From the NCBI RefSeq assembly GCF_036192275.1, contig NZ_CP108089.1:1-64000 (forward strand): DNA of 64,000 bases, in the 5' to 3' direction. Under the pieces are notes generated by a model. It worked only from the letters and a program-made list of their open reading frames with translations, ran no database searches and was not told the DNA's origin. This DNA comes from Streptomyces sp. NBC_00250. GTDB lineage: Bacteria; Actinomycetota; Actinomycetes; Streptomycetales; Streptomycetaceae. This document shows, one piece after another, positions 1 to 9,150 of the stretch (position 1 is the stretch's first letter; each line of letters starts with the position of its first letter). The position numbers and the translations under genes are program-made.

Positions 1-440
1 CCTTAGCGCTGCGCGCTAAGCAAGCGCAGCGGTTCGCTGCGCTCACCGCACCCCGCGTAGCGGTGGCGCCTCCGCTGCGCTCCGGGGACTGAGGGGCCGG
101 CCCGCTGCGCGGTCCGGGTTGCGGGTGGGGAAGGCTCGCTGCGCGAGCCTCAAAGAGGGGGCGTGTTTAGGGCGGGACCACATTGCTGCGCAATGTGCCA
201 GCGAACCGCCTCGCTGCGCTCGGCGGGGCCCGGCTTCGCCGGGCCGGGGCCGGCCCTTCGGGCCGGACGGGTTCGGGTTTCGCTTCGCTCCACCCGAACG
301 GCTCGCTTCGCGAGCCTGGGTGACCCCGTTTCACGGGGTCCGGGCCTATGGCCTGTTGCGCGGGTCCGCTGCGCTCCCCCGCCCTGGTCCTTCCGGCTCC
401 GCCTCCAGGACTGAAGCCCGCTTCGCGGGCCTGGCCAGCA
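1..440. repeat. Telomere-like palindrome array at the left end
   Basis: At least eight closely spaced inverted repeats fill this stretch. The first pairs bases 2-8 with 14-20 around a CTGCG centre. Others are centred near 37, 105, 141, 186, 213, 240, 258, 305 and 427. Many centres read C-TGC-G or C-TTC-G, so the complementary 3' strand would form C(GCA)G or C(GAA)G triloops, the stable loops known from Streptomyces telomere overhangs. The segment near 179-206 resembles the ACCACAT..GCTGCGC..ATGTG palindrome of archetypal telomeres, but the terminus does not begin with the archetypal CCCGCG. No gene is supported here. I infer a linear replicon end; a few terminal bases may be missing. Confidence 0.72.
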
Positions 441-476
441 GCAGGGTGGGGGTGTCTGCCGTATCGCGGCTCCCGG

Positions 477-899
477 TCAGGGTGCGAAATACCAGCAGTA
501 CAGAGGCTGACGAAAGCCCTCTGCCCTGCGGGCCAGATCCGCCAGCCCCATCAGGATCCCGGCCGCTGTCTCGGCTCGCACACCCTCATCCTTGACTGCG
601 GCAAGCTCAGCCCATGCACCCGCAACCTCAACCAGCCGTTTATTGCTCGCCTGCACCAGAGCGGAGCACAGGCGAGAAGGGAGCTCGAACACCGTGAAGC
701 CGTCATTCTTCATCGGCACCACATCACGCGAGTCTGTAGCCACACCCCCTACTAGCAGGACCTCCCAGTCCGCCACCGCATCGTCGGGGTAGAAATCCGC
801 GCACGCGAACGCGGGAAACCCATGCCGGCGCTGCCGCGGCCCGACCTGAGTAGCCACCTCATCATCCGGTGCCACGAAGAACTCGATAGTGATAGGCAT
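477..899 (-). CDS. Conserved hypothetical protein (140 aa)
   Basis: I do not recognise a named family. The product is acidic and soluble, without signal peptide or membrane segment. The start MPITIEFF at 899 is preferred over the longer frame reaching 1049, because the extra N-terminus is low-complexity and the protein reads naturally from there. The ribosome site before 899 is weak. It is the first plausible gene inward of the terminal repeats and is transcribed towards the telomere. Function unknown. Confidence 0.5.
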   Translation of the reverse strand: MPITIEFFVAPDDEVATQVGPRQRRHGFPAFACADFYPDDAVADWEVLLVGGVATDSRDVVPMKNDGFTVFELPSRLCSALVQASNKRLVEVAGAWAELAAVKDEGVRAETAAGILMGLADLARRAEGFRQPLYCWYFAP

Positions 900-1293
900 C
901 ACCCGATCATGCCAGTCCACCCCTCGCAGTGATGTTTCATTCTGTTCTCCAGATTGAAACTGGCCCAGGGGCATGCCGCGGTGAGGCCCACCTCGCAGAG
1001 CGGGCTCCCCAGCCAGCAGGCATGGCGCCATCGCCGTAACCGCCACCACGTACCGGGGATCGCTGAACTTGCGGTGTACTCAACCAACCTGCGCAGGCAC
1101 GCCCAAAGCCAGAAACCCACAGGTCAGACCACCGGGGCATTCCAAACCTGCACAGACTCAGTGAACCACCCAGCCAAAAACCCGCTCACCCGAACTGCAC
1201 AACACCAGGTCCTTGGGCTGTCCCGTAACTGGGCGGTACCCCCTTGCCGATCCCGGATCGGGCTGTGTCAGAGGCTGGTGACAGGATCGAGGG
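900..1293. other. No supported gene
   Basis: Short frames run through this stretch on both strands, but none has convincing composition, ribosome site or domain. It separates the divergent genes at 477-899 and 1294-1950, so it should hold their promoters; I could not pick clear -35/-10 pairs. Confidence 0.4.
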
Positions 1294-1950
1294 GTGCTGA
1301 TCAAGGGATATGACGTAGGCCCATTGGTGCCGGGCGAGTCACTGCTGGTCCACCCGGGCTTCTGGTCGAACTACCTCTTGGCGATGTGTAGCGACGGGGG
1401 GTGTGCCGAGCGCCCGGTTCCGGAGTGGTTCGGTGAGGACGGCGCCGATGCCGACGTCCTGTCCGAGGTCCTCTTCGATCCTGAACGCTGGCCAGTGTTC
1501 AGGGTGCCGGCACATGACGGCCCCGGATGCGTGGTGATCTACCGCAACTTGGATGGCGACTACGGCACCGACTACCTCCTCACCCATCCAGGCAGAAGCT
1601 ACGTCGAGCAGATCGCCAGCTGGGACGGAGACTTCTCAGGCACTGGGCTGACATGGCACGACCTCATCCGGATCGCTGACAGCCCGTCCCTTGCGGCCGA
1701 AGGCGTCCAGGACACGGCCACCCGCTTCCTGCTACTGCTACCCCTCCTCACCGACCCGGACGTGCCGGAAACCGCATCGGCAAGGCTTACCGCCGCCCTG
1801 ACCGCAGTCGGCGCGCCGCAAGACACTGCCTCCATCGCGGCAGAGCACCTGCTGGCCCACCTCACGAGAAGATCCCGCCACGACCCCACGTGGGCGTCTC
1901 CGCTGAGCCGAGCTCCCGGATCAGGGCCAGATGACGTCGTGACGTCGTGA
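1294..1950 (+). CDS. Conserved hypothetical protein (218 aa)
   Basis: A soluble protein starting with GTG at 1294. The N-terminal half is rich in aromatic and acidic residues (for example HPGFWSNYLLAMCSDGG) and the C-terminal half is a helical, Leu/Ala-rich segment ending in a disordered tail. There is no signal peptide, membrane helix or catalytic motif that I can assign. The layout is reminiscent of the small accessory proteins common near Streptomyces replicon ends, but I cannot name a family. It is monocistronic, with nothing downstream on the same strand. Confidence 0.6.
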   Translation: MLIKGYDVGPLVPGESLLVHPGFWSNYLLAMCSDGGCAERPVPEWFGEDGADADVLSEVLFDPERWPVFRVPAHDGPGCVVIYRNLDGDYGTDYLLTHPGRSYVEQIASWDGDFSGTGLTWHDLIRIADSPSLAAEGVQDTATRFLLLLPLLTDPDVPETASARLTAALTAVGAPQDTASIAAEHLLAHLTRRSRHDPTWASPLSRAPGSGPDDVVTS

Positions 1951-2126
1951 CGTCAACCCACGGCCGACCATCAACTGAACGTTCATGAGAGTCCGTGTCC
2001 CGGCCGTACCGTCCCAGACGGTGCAGGCGAGTTGGGCCCGACAATGGCGGGGCCCGCCAACCCCGGAACGGGACTGGCGGGCCATCGCCGTCAGCGGCGC
2101 TCCGGGCGCCGCTGGTGCCCTGCCCG

Positions 2127-2680
2127 TCAGGGGCGTCCGTAGCGCTTGCAGGCGAGGGCCGTGACCGGGGGGTCGGTGCGGCCGTTGTCGAGGCAGACCC
2201 GCACGAACGCCGCTCCGCCGGGAACGTCCGCGGGGACGGTCATCGTGAATCGGGCACTGCCACCGCACACCGCGTACCTGCTCCAGTCCACCCTCAGTTG
2301 CCGACCCTGACTGTCCAGGGTGTAGACCGTGGTACCACGACAGCCCGCCGGGCTGACCGACTTGTGCGTCCCCTCCACCACAACCGAACGGTTGTACCAC
2401 TTCCACGGAAGATGCGGGGTGGTCAGCCCCGGGACTTCCAAGCGTGCGCCGCACAGGAGTTGAAGCGGCTCCTGTACGGCTGGGGCAGGTTCCAGGTCTT
2501 CGTGTACGGGTAGAGCCTGTTGATCGTGTCGGCATTCGCCTGGCAGAGCTTGACTGTGGCCTCCCAATTGCAGGAAGGCGTCTCGTACTGGCATTCCCGT
2601 GCAGAAGCCTGCGTGGCACCCACGACACCCATGCCGGATGTCATCACGAGAGCTGCCAGAACCACACTGATCTTGCGCAT
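2127..2680 (-). pseudogene. Secreted cysteine-rich protein split by a frameshift
   Basis: The first frame starts at 2680 (MRKISVVLAALVMTSGMG) with a clear Sec signal peptide and an AxA cleavage region (QASA). It continues through a Cys-containing mature part to a stop at 2423. Another frame, open from 2594 to 2127, carries what looks like the rest of the same exported protein: Cys-paired beta-rich sequence around GCRGTTVYTLDSQ, CGGSARF, VRVCLDN and ALACKRYG. Together they would give about 180 residues with several cysteines. I infer one indel near 2420-2440; two separate products are possible but the second half lacks its own start and ribosome site. Confidence 0.5.
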
Positions 2681-2919
2681 AAACGTTCCCCGTGTTCCTT
2701 GCTTGCGCACTAAACGCGCCTTGGTCAACTGAAGGCTAGGTGCTCGATCACACGCAGAGCGATACCTTTGAGGATCATTTGAGGTGAGTCTTCGGCTGGT
2801 TCTGTCGTCACCTGATGGTGTGGGTGTGAGCTGAATCCTCCGGTCTGCGGTCGCTGGTCTGCTGGTGTGATGAGACGACTGAGAAGCCGTTGTAGTACCG
2901 AGAGGTTCGCTTGGCGGTC

Positions 2920-3012
2920 GAACGAGGGTTCCCGGTTGGGTGATCTTCCCGTGGTCGGGGCATGAAGGCAGGGGCCTTCCGAACAACTCGACGACCCGTA
3001 GGGAGGTCTTCG
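2920..3012. mobile_element. Solo end remnant of an IS5-type element
   Basis: The segment near 2928-2997 closely resembles the left flank of the IS5-type element at about 8129-8200. Both carry ...GGGTGATCTTCC..., GCATGAAG.CAGGG and a following GGGAGGYC. No transposase remains here. It lies directly downstream of the MDMPI gene and suggests a past insertion and deletion. Confidence 0.45.
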
Positions 3013-3015
3013 CGA

Positions 3016-3732
3016 TCAGCTCCAGCCGGGGGCTGGTGGTAGGGGCCAGTCGGGCGGGACCGGCAGTGGACGGTCGGACGTGAGCGGGGGGTCGAGCGCG
3101 CGGCCACTGAGCCAGCCGAGGAGGGCGTGGCCGGAGCCGGTGATGTTGGGGCCGGTCGGGGACAGGGTCCAGGATCGGCCGATGTCGAGGGCTTTGACCC
3201 GGGCGACGGGGAAGTCGAGTGCGGCGAGCGCCGTGATGGTGTCGTCGAGTGCCCAGGTCACGTACGTGCTGGGCCAGTCGGTGGTGCGGTAGCCGGCGTT
3301 CAGGTCGACGTGGTGCGTTTCGAGTTCGCGCCAGCAGCGGTGGAGGGTGTACCAGGCCGGGTGCCGCCAGCCCGCCAGTGCCGTGACCAGGGTGTCCCAA
3401 CGTTCCACGGGCATCGATGTGGCGTCTTCGGCCAGGTGTGCAAGGCGGCTGCGCAGGTCGGTGGCGAGTTCGGCCGCGGGGCGGTCGGCGCCTTCACGGA
3501 CAGTACGGGCGAGCGACTTGGCGTCCGTCCTCGGGGCGGGTTCGATGCCGGTTCGGGCCACGGCGAGCAACCACCCATAGGCGTCGATGCTGCGGGCCAG
3601 GTGGGTGATGACGTGGCCGCGGGTCCAGCCGGCCAGCGTCGAGGGTGCACGCATCTCCAGGTCGGTCAGCGAGTCGAGGGTGGCGGTGATCCTGGCACCG
3701 GAGCGGGTGACTTCCTCGACTATGTCGAGCAT
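3016..3732 (-). CDS. Maleylpyruvate isomerase family, mycothiol-dependent protein
   Basis: The 238-residue product has the DinB-like four-helix N-terminal domain of the MDMPI family. It shows the opening helix (IVEEVTRSGARI), the LAGWTRGHVITHLARS segment with its metal-binding histidine, and the later H-x-x-D region (RELETHHVDLNAGY). Family members bind a divalent metal and use mycothiol as cofactor for isomerisation or conjugation; the exact substrate here is unknown. The start overlaps the last 13 bases of the upstream MocR gene, so the two are probably co-translated. Alternative roles in thiol-dependent detoxification are equally likely. Confidence 0.8.
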   Translation of the reverse strand: MLDIVEEVTRSGARITATLDSLTDLEMRAPSTLAGWTRGHVITHLARSIDAYGWLLAVARTGIEPAPRTDAKSLARTVREGADRPAAELATDLRSRLAHLAEDATSMPVERWDTLVTALAGWRHPAWYTLHRCWRELETHHVDLNAGYRTTDWPSTYVTWALDDTITALAALDFPVARVKALDIGRSWTLSPTGPNITGSGHALLGWLSGRALDPPLTSDRPLPVPPDWPLPPAPGWS

Positions 3733-5198
3733 GTTCGTACCGTAGTGGCGGGGTAGTCGTCGCCGAGCGTCGGACGGACCTGCGACGCGGGATATCGGCC
3801 CCTCAGCAGGCCTCCGACCGCCGTGATGCCTGCCGTGATGGCGCGTTCACCGACGTTGCCGAACCCCAGGATCAGCTGCACTGGCTCTGTCGCATGCGAA
3901 GAACGGCAGGTGCTCATTCCGTAGAGGCCCACGGATCGGGCGTGGGCGGCGGCGATGAGGTCTTGCTCGTCGGCCGGTCCGTGGAGGTGCGCTACCGCGT
4001 GGAAGCCCGCCGCGAGGCCGGTCACCCTGACCTCGGGGGCATGTTCGGCGAGCGCCGCCACCAGGGTCGTGCGCCGTGCCGCGTAGGTTGTCCGCATCCG
4101 GCGCAGGTGCCGGTCGAAGCGGCCGGACTCGATCATTCTCGCGAGGGCGAGCTGATCGAGTGTGGGCGACCCGCGGTCGTTCAGCTGCTTGTGCTCGATG
4201 ATCAGCTCGGTGAGCGCGGGCGGGCAGAGCATCCACCCGATGCGCAGCGCGGGCGCGAGGGACTTGCTGACGGTGCCTATGGAGATCACGCGGTCGGCGG
4301 CGAGTCCTTGCAGGGCGCCCACCGGCTCCCGGTCGTAGCGGAATTCGGCGTCGTAGTCGTCCTCGATGACGACGGCGTCCCGGCTCGTGGCCCACTCGAT
4401 CAGGGCGAGCCGCCGCTCGGGTGCCAGAGCGACACCGGTGGGCCACTGGTGCGCAGGGGTCATGACGACGGCGCGGGCGTCGGTCGCGGCGAGTGCCTGC
4501 ACGTCGATGCCGCGCTCGTCGACCGGTACCGGGATCGCCGACAGGCCCGCCCAGGACGCGGCAGAGGAGATCGTGGCCGGTGAGCCGGGGTCCTCGTACG
4601 CCACCGTACGGACACCTGTCCGGGCCAGGGCGTGCAGGGCCAGACCGAGGCCCTGCGCGTAGCCGGAGCAGATCACGATCCGTTCCGGATCCGCTGCGGC
4701 GGCGCGCACCCGCCGCAGATATCCGGCCATGACCTCGCGCAGAGCCACATTGCCGCGCGGGTCTCCGTAATCAAGCGCCGCCGTCGGCATGGTGCGTGCC
4801 GCCTCGCGCGTGGCCCACAGCCAGTCGGCGAGCGGGAAGCTGCTCAAGTCCGGGACGCCCCATTTGAAGTCGGCCACCAGGCGTGGAGGTGCCGAGGGCG
4901 GTGACGTGGGCGCTGGCGGTGCGCCCGCGCCGGCGGCGACCCGGGTGGCTGAGCCGACGCGTGTCACGAGGTATCCCTCGGCTTGGAGCTGGGCGTAGCA
5001 GTCCTGCACCAGCCCGCGCGACAGCCCGAGCATCCGAGCGAGTTCACGGGAGGACGGCAGCCGTTCGCCGATCTGCAGCCGCCCGGTCCGGATCGCGTCC
5101 CGCAGCCGGAGTTCCAGCTGGGATCGCAGCGGCTCGCCGCTGTCCCGGTCGATGACCAGCAGCAGATCGGGTGACAGACCGGACCACTCCAGAGGCAT
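3720..5198 (-). CDS. MocR/PdxR-type GntR regulator with aminotransferase domain
   Basis: The 492-residue protein has an N-terminal GntR winged helix (residues ~15-85; GERLPSSRELARMLGLSRGLV) followed by a fold-type I aminotransferase domain (about 120-470). The PLP-lysine region is visible as SIGTVSKSLAPALRIGW and the preceding aspartate region as IEDDYDAEFRY. MocR proteins bind PLP or its adducts and switch between repression and activation of neighbouring genes. It diverges from the MFS gene at 5245 with only 46 bp between, so it probably controls that gene and its followers. It is followed by an overlapping MDMPI-family gene. Confidence 0.88.
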   Translation of the reverse strand: MPLEWSGLSPDLLLVIDRDSGEPLRSQLELRLRDAIRTGRLQIGERLPSSRELARMLGLSRGLVQDCYAQLQAEGYLVTRVGSATRVAAGAGAPPAPTSPPSAPPRLVADFKWGVPDLSSFPLADWLWATREAARTMPTAALDYGDPRGNVALREVMAGYLRRVRAAAADPERIVICSGYAQGLGLALHALARTGVRTVAYEDPGSPATISSAASWAGLSAIPVPVDERGIDVQALAATDARAVVMTPAHQWPTGVALAPERRLALIEWATSRDAVVIEDDYDAEFRYDREPVGALQGLAADRVISIGTVSKSLAPALRIGWMLCPPALTELIIEHKQLNDRGSPTLDQLALARMIESGRFDRHLRRMRTTYAARRTTLVAALAEHAPEVRVTGLAAGFHAVAHLHGPADEQDLIAAAHARSVGLYGMSTCRSSHATEPVQLILGFGNVGERAITAGITAVGGLLRGRYPASQVRPTLGDDYPATTVRTCST

Positions 5199-5244
5199 GG
5201 AATTGGATCTTACTGGCGATCCGCTTGGCCTTTAGCTTCGTCGT
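5199..5244. promoter_or_regulatory. Divergent promoter region, MocR / MFS
   Basis: A 46-bp gap between divergent starts, relatively AT-rich for this replicon (GGAATTGGATCTTACTGG). It must contain both promoters or overlap their coding starts, and is the expected binding place of the MocR regulator. Confidence 0.45.
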
Positions 5245-6429
5245 GTGACCAGGATGATCAACTCTCGAGCTGAGGGCGCCGGTTTGCGGCCGCCGCTGGT
5301 GACGCGGCCCCTGCTGCTGCGTTTCGTCTCGGTCATCGGTGCCTCGACGAGCTTCTACCTGCTGTTGTCGGTCGTCCCCCTCTATGCCGAGGTGTGCGGA
5401 GGCGGTTATGCCGCGGGACTGGCCACGGGTGCGCTGATGCTGGCGACGGTCGGAGGCGGGCTGGCCACTCCCCGGTTCGTTGCCCGCTTCGGTTACCGCC
5501 TGGCGCTGGTGGCAGGGCTGGTCCTGCTCGGCACGCCCACGCTGGTGCTGACCGCTTCCGGGAGCACGGTTTGGATCACGGCGGTCTGTGTCGTGCGGGG
5601 TCTGGGCTTCGCGTTCACGGTCGTCGCGGGTGGCGCTTTGACGGCGTCGCTGATCCCGCCCGAGCGCCGTGGTGAGGGGCTGGCACTGGTTGGCATCGTG
5701 TCCGGGGTTCCGTCGCTGGTGGCCCTGCCGCTGGGGGTGTGGCTGGTAGGGCACGTGGGGTACGTACCGGTCTGCATTGCCGGCGCAGTGGCCGCGCTGG
5801 CCGCTGTCGTCTCGGTGCCGGGCCTGCCGGACCGCGAGCCGACCTCGGGACGGTCGATCGGGGTGCTGGCCGGGTTCCGGACGGCCGCTCTTCTGCGGCC
5901 CGCCGTCGTCTTCTCGGCTACTGCGCTCGCTGCCGGAATCACCGTCACCTTCCTCCCCCTTGCCGTCCCGTCGGCTTCTACCGGAGTCGTCGCCATGGCC
6001 CTGTTCGTCCAGTCCGCGGCATCAACCGCGGCCCGCTGGGTCGCGGGCCGACACGGCGACCGGCACGGACCGGCCTCACTCGTCCTGCCCGGCCTTGTTG
6101 TCTCCGCCGCAGGGACGCTGCTCACCTCTCTGACCCACAGCCCGGTCGCCGTTGTCGTCGGCGTGGCCCTGTTCGGGGTCGGTTTCGGAGTCACCCAGAA
6201 CGCCACGCTGACGCTGATGTACGCGCGTGTCCCCGCGTCTGGCTACGGCACCGTCAGCGCCCTGTGGAACTTCGCCTACGACGCGGGCATGGGCGTCGGC
6301 GCCGTCGGGTTCGGGGTGCTCGCAGGCCAGACCGGCTACCCATTGGCTTTCACCCTCACCGCCGCGCTGATGCTCACTGCCCTTGCCCCGGCCTGGCGCG
6401 ACCGCCTGGCCAACGGCTCCCGTCGATGA
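5245..6429 (+). CDS. Major facilitator superfamily transporter
   Basis: This 394-residue integral membrane protein has about 12 hydrophobic helices and short loops. An MFS signature region follows helix 2 (TPRFVARFGYRLALVAG), and the second half repeats the pattern (RWVAGRHGDRHGP). Start GTG at 5245. It is divergent from the MocR regulator and upstream of a ketopantoate-reductase-like gene and a RidA gene on the same strand. I infer export of a small metabolite or drug under MocR control; the substrate cannot be told from sequence. Confidence 0.85.
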   Translation: MTRMINSRAEGAGLRPPLVTRPLLLRFVSVIGASTSFYLLLSVVPLYAEVCGGGYAAGLATGALMLATVGGGLATPRFVARFGYRLALVAGLVLLGTPTLVLTASGSTVWITAVCVVRGLGFAFTVVAGGALTASLIPPERRGEGLALVGIVSGVPSLVALPLGVWLVGHVGYVPVCIAGAVAALAAVVSVPGLPDREPTSGRSIGVLAGFRTAALLRPAVVFSATALAAGITVTFLPLAVPSASTGVVAMALFVQSAASTAARWVAGRHGDRHGPASLVLPGLVVSAAGTLLTSLTHSPVAVVVGVALFGVGFGVTQNATLTLMYARVPASGYGTVSALWNFAYDAGMGVGAVGFGVLAGQTGYPLAFTLTAALMLTALAPAWRDRLANGSRR

Positions 6430-6562
6430 CCGGCGCAACCACACACGGCCGGGGCCAAGGCTCCACCACCAGCACTTGCCGACGCGATCCCGTCGACGAA
6501 CTGACCGCATTCAGCAACGAGACCGCCCAACGGGCACTGGTCTCCCAAGAACAGGAGCGCAC

Positions 6563-7450
6563 ATGACCACGAACACCGTGACGGTGGCCATCCTCGGGCC
6601 GGGCGGTGTCGGTGGCCTGATCGGCGCGCTGCTCGCCCGCGACGGACACCGCGTCGTCTGCCTGGCCGGCGAGGAGACCACCGCCGTGCTGCGCCGCGAG
6701 GGCCTGCGAGTGCAGAGCACGCAGTACGGCGACTTCACCACTCCGGTCGAAGCTGACACCTTGCTGCGCGAACCGGTCGACGTCACCTTCGTGACCGTCA
6801 AGCAGACCGCCCTGCCCGCCGCCCTCGACCGTGTTCCGCCGCAGGTCCTCGGCGACGGTATCGTCGTACCCCTGCTCAACGGACTCGACCACCTCGCAGC
6901 ACTGCGCCGACACTATCCGGCCGGCCAAGTCGTGGCCGGAACCATCAGGGTCGAGGCCACCCGCACCTCGCCCGGACGCATCGCGCACACCAGCCCCTTC
7001 ACCGCCCTCGAACTGGCCGCCCCGCTCGCCGACCTCGCATCCCACCTTCGGCACGCCGGCCTCGACGTGACCCTGCGCACCGACGAGAGCACGATGCTCT
7101 GGGACAAACTCTCCTTCCTCGCCCCGTTCGCCCTGCTGACCACGCGCTACCAGTCCGCTGTGGGCGCCATCCGCGACGAGCGGCGGTCCGAACTGCTTGC
7201 CGTACTCGACGAAATCACTGCCGTGGCCCGCGCCGCGGGCACACCGGTGACCGCCGAGGCCGTGCTCTCCTTCTTCGACCGGGCCCCCGAGATGATGAAG
7301 TCCTCGATGCAGCGCGACGCGGAGAACGGCCACCCGATCGAGCTCGACGCCATCGGCGGGGCTGTCCTACGGGCCGCGGCCACTCACAGGATCGAGACCC
7401 CGATTACCGCACGTCTCGTCGCAGAGCTGGTTCCCACAGCAAGTCAGTAG
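6563..7450 (+). CDS. Ketopantoate reductase (ApbA/PanE) family
   Basis: The 295-residue protein opens with a Rossmann nucleotide-binding loop (VAILGPGGVGGLIGALLARDGH) and has the two-domain ketopantoate reductase layout: an NADPH domain up to ~165 and a helical C-terminal domain with the conserved lysine and serine region (WDKLSFLAPFALLT). Start ATG at 6563, with ACAGGAG eight bases ahead. PanE reduces 2-dehydropantoate to pantoate for CoA synthesis, but plasmid copies often act on other 2-oxoacids. It sits between the MFS and RidA genes and is probably in one transcription unit with them. Confidence 0.82.
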   Translation: MTTNTVTVAILGPGGVGGLIGALLARDGHRVVCLAGEETTAVLRREGLRVQSTQYGDFTTPVEADTLLREPVDVTFVTVKQTALPAALDRVPPQVLGDGIVVPLLNGLDHLAALRRHYPAGQVVAGTIRVEATRTSPGRIAHTSPFTALELAAPLADLASHLRHAGLDVTLRTDESTMLWDKLSFLAPFALLTTRYQSAVGAIRDERRSELLAVLDEITAVARAAGTPVTAEAVLSFFDRAPEMMKSSMQRDAENGHPIELDAIGGAVLRAAATHRIETPITARLVAELVPTASQ

Positions 7451-7555
7451 CAACACCGGCCCGTACCGACGGCGGCGGGGGGCACCTCGTCAAGTGCCGA
7501 CAGTCCAAAGCCATACACAACACCCCGGCGTGTTCACCGCCCGCTTTCAGGAGAC

Positions 7556-7954
7556 ATGATGCAGCACTTCGTCCGACCCGACGGCACCCCTCCGGTCAAC
7601 GGCTACAGCCATGCCGTGGCGTTCACGGGGCCGATGGTCGCCGTCTCCGGACAGGTCCCGGTGGACGCCCACGGGCGGGTGGTGGGCGCGGGGGATACCG
7701 CGGCCCAGGTACGCCAGGTCTTCGCGAACCTGGTCACCGCGTTGGAGGCGGCGGGTGCCGCCATGGATTACGTGGTCAAACTGACGGTATTTCTGACCAA
7801 CCTGGCCGATCTGGACACCTTCCGCCAGGTGCGCGACGAGTACCTGGACACGGCCCGCCCGCCAGCCTGCTCACTCGTCAAGGTCGCCGGGCTGGTCCAT
7901 CCCGCGTTCCGGGTCGAGATCGACGCACTCGCAGTGCTACCCGCTGGGGCGTGA
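7556..7954 (+). CDS. RidA/YjgF/YER057c/UK114 family protein
   Basis: The 132-residue product is of normal RidA length, with the trimer core (VAVSGQVPVDAHGRVVG; FANLVTALEAAG) and the conserved late arginine (FRVEIDALAVLP) that in active members binds the substrate carboxylate. RidA hydrolyses reactive enamine/imine intermediates made by PLP enzymes to ketoacids and ammonia. Two ATGs (7556 and 7559) follow AGGAGAC; the second is equally possible. The context, with a PLP-binding MocR regulator upstream, fits amine metabolism. Confidence 0.88.
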   Translation: MMQHFVRPDGTPPVNGYSHAVAFTGPMVAVSGQVPVDAHGRVVGAGDTAAQVRQVFANLVTALEAAGAAMDYVVKLTVFLTNLADLDTFRQVRDEYLDTARPPACSLVKVAGLVHPAFRVEIDALAVLPAGA

Positions 7955-8128
7955 GCTCAGGGAAGACACGAGTCGATCACCGGACGCCGTTGTCCGGCAT
8001 CTCCTGCCCGAGCCCGACTCGGAGCCCCTCCCCCATTGCGTGTTTGTGGCCGCGCAACGGGGCGCCCGGCCTCCGGAGCTGGCATGAGAAGCCGCATCTC
8101 AGCCGATCTTGGAAGCTGCGGGTCAAAC

Positions 8129-9150
8129 AGAGTTCCTGGTCGGGTGATCTTCCGGTTGTACGCGCATGAAGACAGGGCCTCTCGGTAGCTCGGGGATGTA
8201 AATCGAACCAAGCGATGTCGGGAGGCCCCTTTGTTGTTGTACGCGCCCGCGCACGTCGACTTCAACTCGACCGTCGCGTCATGTGATTGCCTCGCGCACG
8301 TGTACGGGAACGCGGCCGATCATCCGGACCGGGTACGCCGGTATCCGTCGGACATGACGGACGCGGAGCGGGCGCAGGTGAAGCCCCTCTTGCCGGTGCC
8401 GGCCTGGCTGGAGGGCCAGGGCGGGCAGCCCGAGGGCTACTGCCACCGTCAGATGCTGGACGTGATCCACTACCTGGTCGCGGGAGGTACCTCCTGGCGG
8501 GCGATGCCCGCGGACTTCCCCGTTTGGGACCAGGTCTACGCCTTCTTCCGCCGCTGGCGGCAGGCAGGACTGATCGCGGAGTTCCACGACCGTCTGCGCG
8601 GGATGGTCCGCGAACGCGAAGGACGCGAGACGGAACCGACGGCGGGGATCATCGACGCTCAGTCGGTACGGGCTGCCGCGTCGGTGCCGGCCGCCTCACG
8701 CGGAACGACGGCGGCAAGAAAGTACCGGGCCGCAAGCGACACATCGTCACCGACTGCCTAGGCCTGCTCCTGGTCGTCGCGGTGACCGCCGCGAACATCC
8801 CCGACCGGGATGCCGCCATCGGACTGCTGGGGCGGCTGCGGTCGCTGCACCACGAGATCACCTTGGTCTGGGCCGACGGCGGCTATACCGGCGGCCTTGT
8901 CGACTGGGCGAAGGAGAAACTCGACCTCACCTGCAGATCGTCAAGCGCACCGACGACATGGAGGGGTTCGTGGTGCTGCCGAGACGCTGGGTGGTGGAGC
9001 GCACCTTCGCGTGGTTGATGCATTCGCGCCGCCTGGCCCGCGACTACGAAACCCTGCCCGCCGCCAGCGAGGCGGTGATCCGGTGGTCGATGATCACGCG
9101 GATGGGCCGCCGACTGGCCCGGCCACGGGCCGGCGGCCGACGCTGAACAT
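8129..9150 (+). mobile_element. Degenerate IS5-family insertion sequence
   Basis: The element holds a transposase broken by two frame changes (see the pseudogene entry). The left flank has a GGGCCTC...GAGGCCC inverted repeat between about 8176 and 8228. I could not fix matching terminal repeats or a target duplication. Its left flank is duplicated as a relic near 2928-2997. Confidence 0.6.
8231..9146 (+). pseudogene. IS5-family transposase, two frameshifts
   Basis: The first frame (from TTG 8231) encodes the N-terminal domain typical of IS5 group transposases ([44 protein letters not shown], holding the first catalytic Asp). Near 8695 the reading moves to a second frame ([31 protein letters not shown], second Asp region). 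Near 8930 it moves to a third frame ending at 9146 ([23 protein letters not shown], catalytic Glu region). All three DDE regions survive but in three frames, so the copy is presumably inactive. One of the changes could be a programmed frameshift, but two make decay more likely. Confidence 0.75.

Noticed and set aside
1..440. Overlapping plus-strand frames in the terminal repeats
   Set aside because: They translate palindromic DNA into Arg/Ala/Gly-rich nonsense, without ribosome sites.
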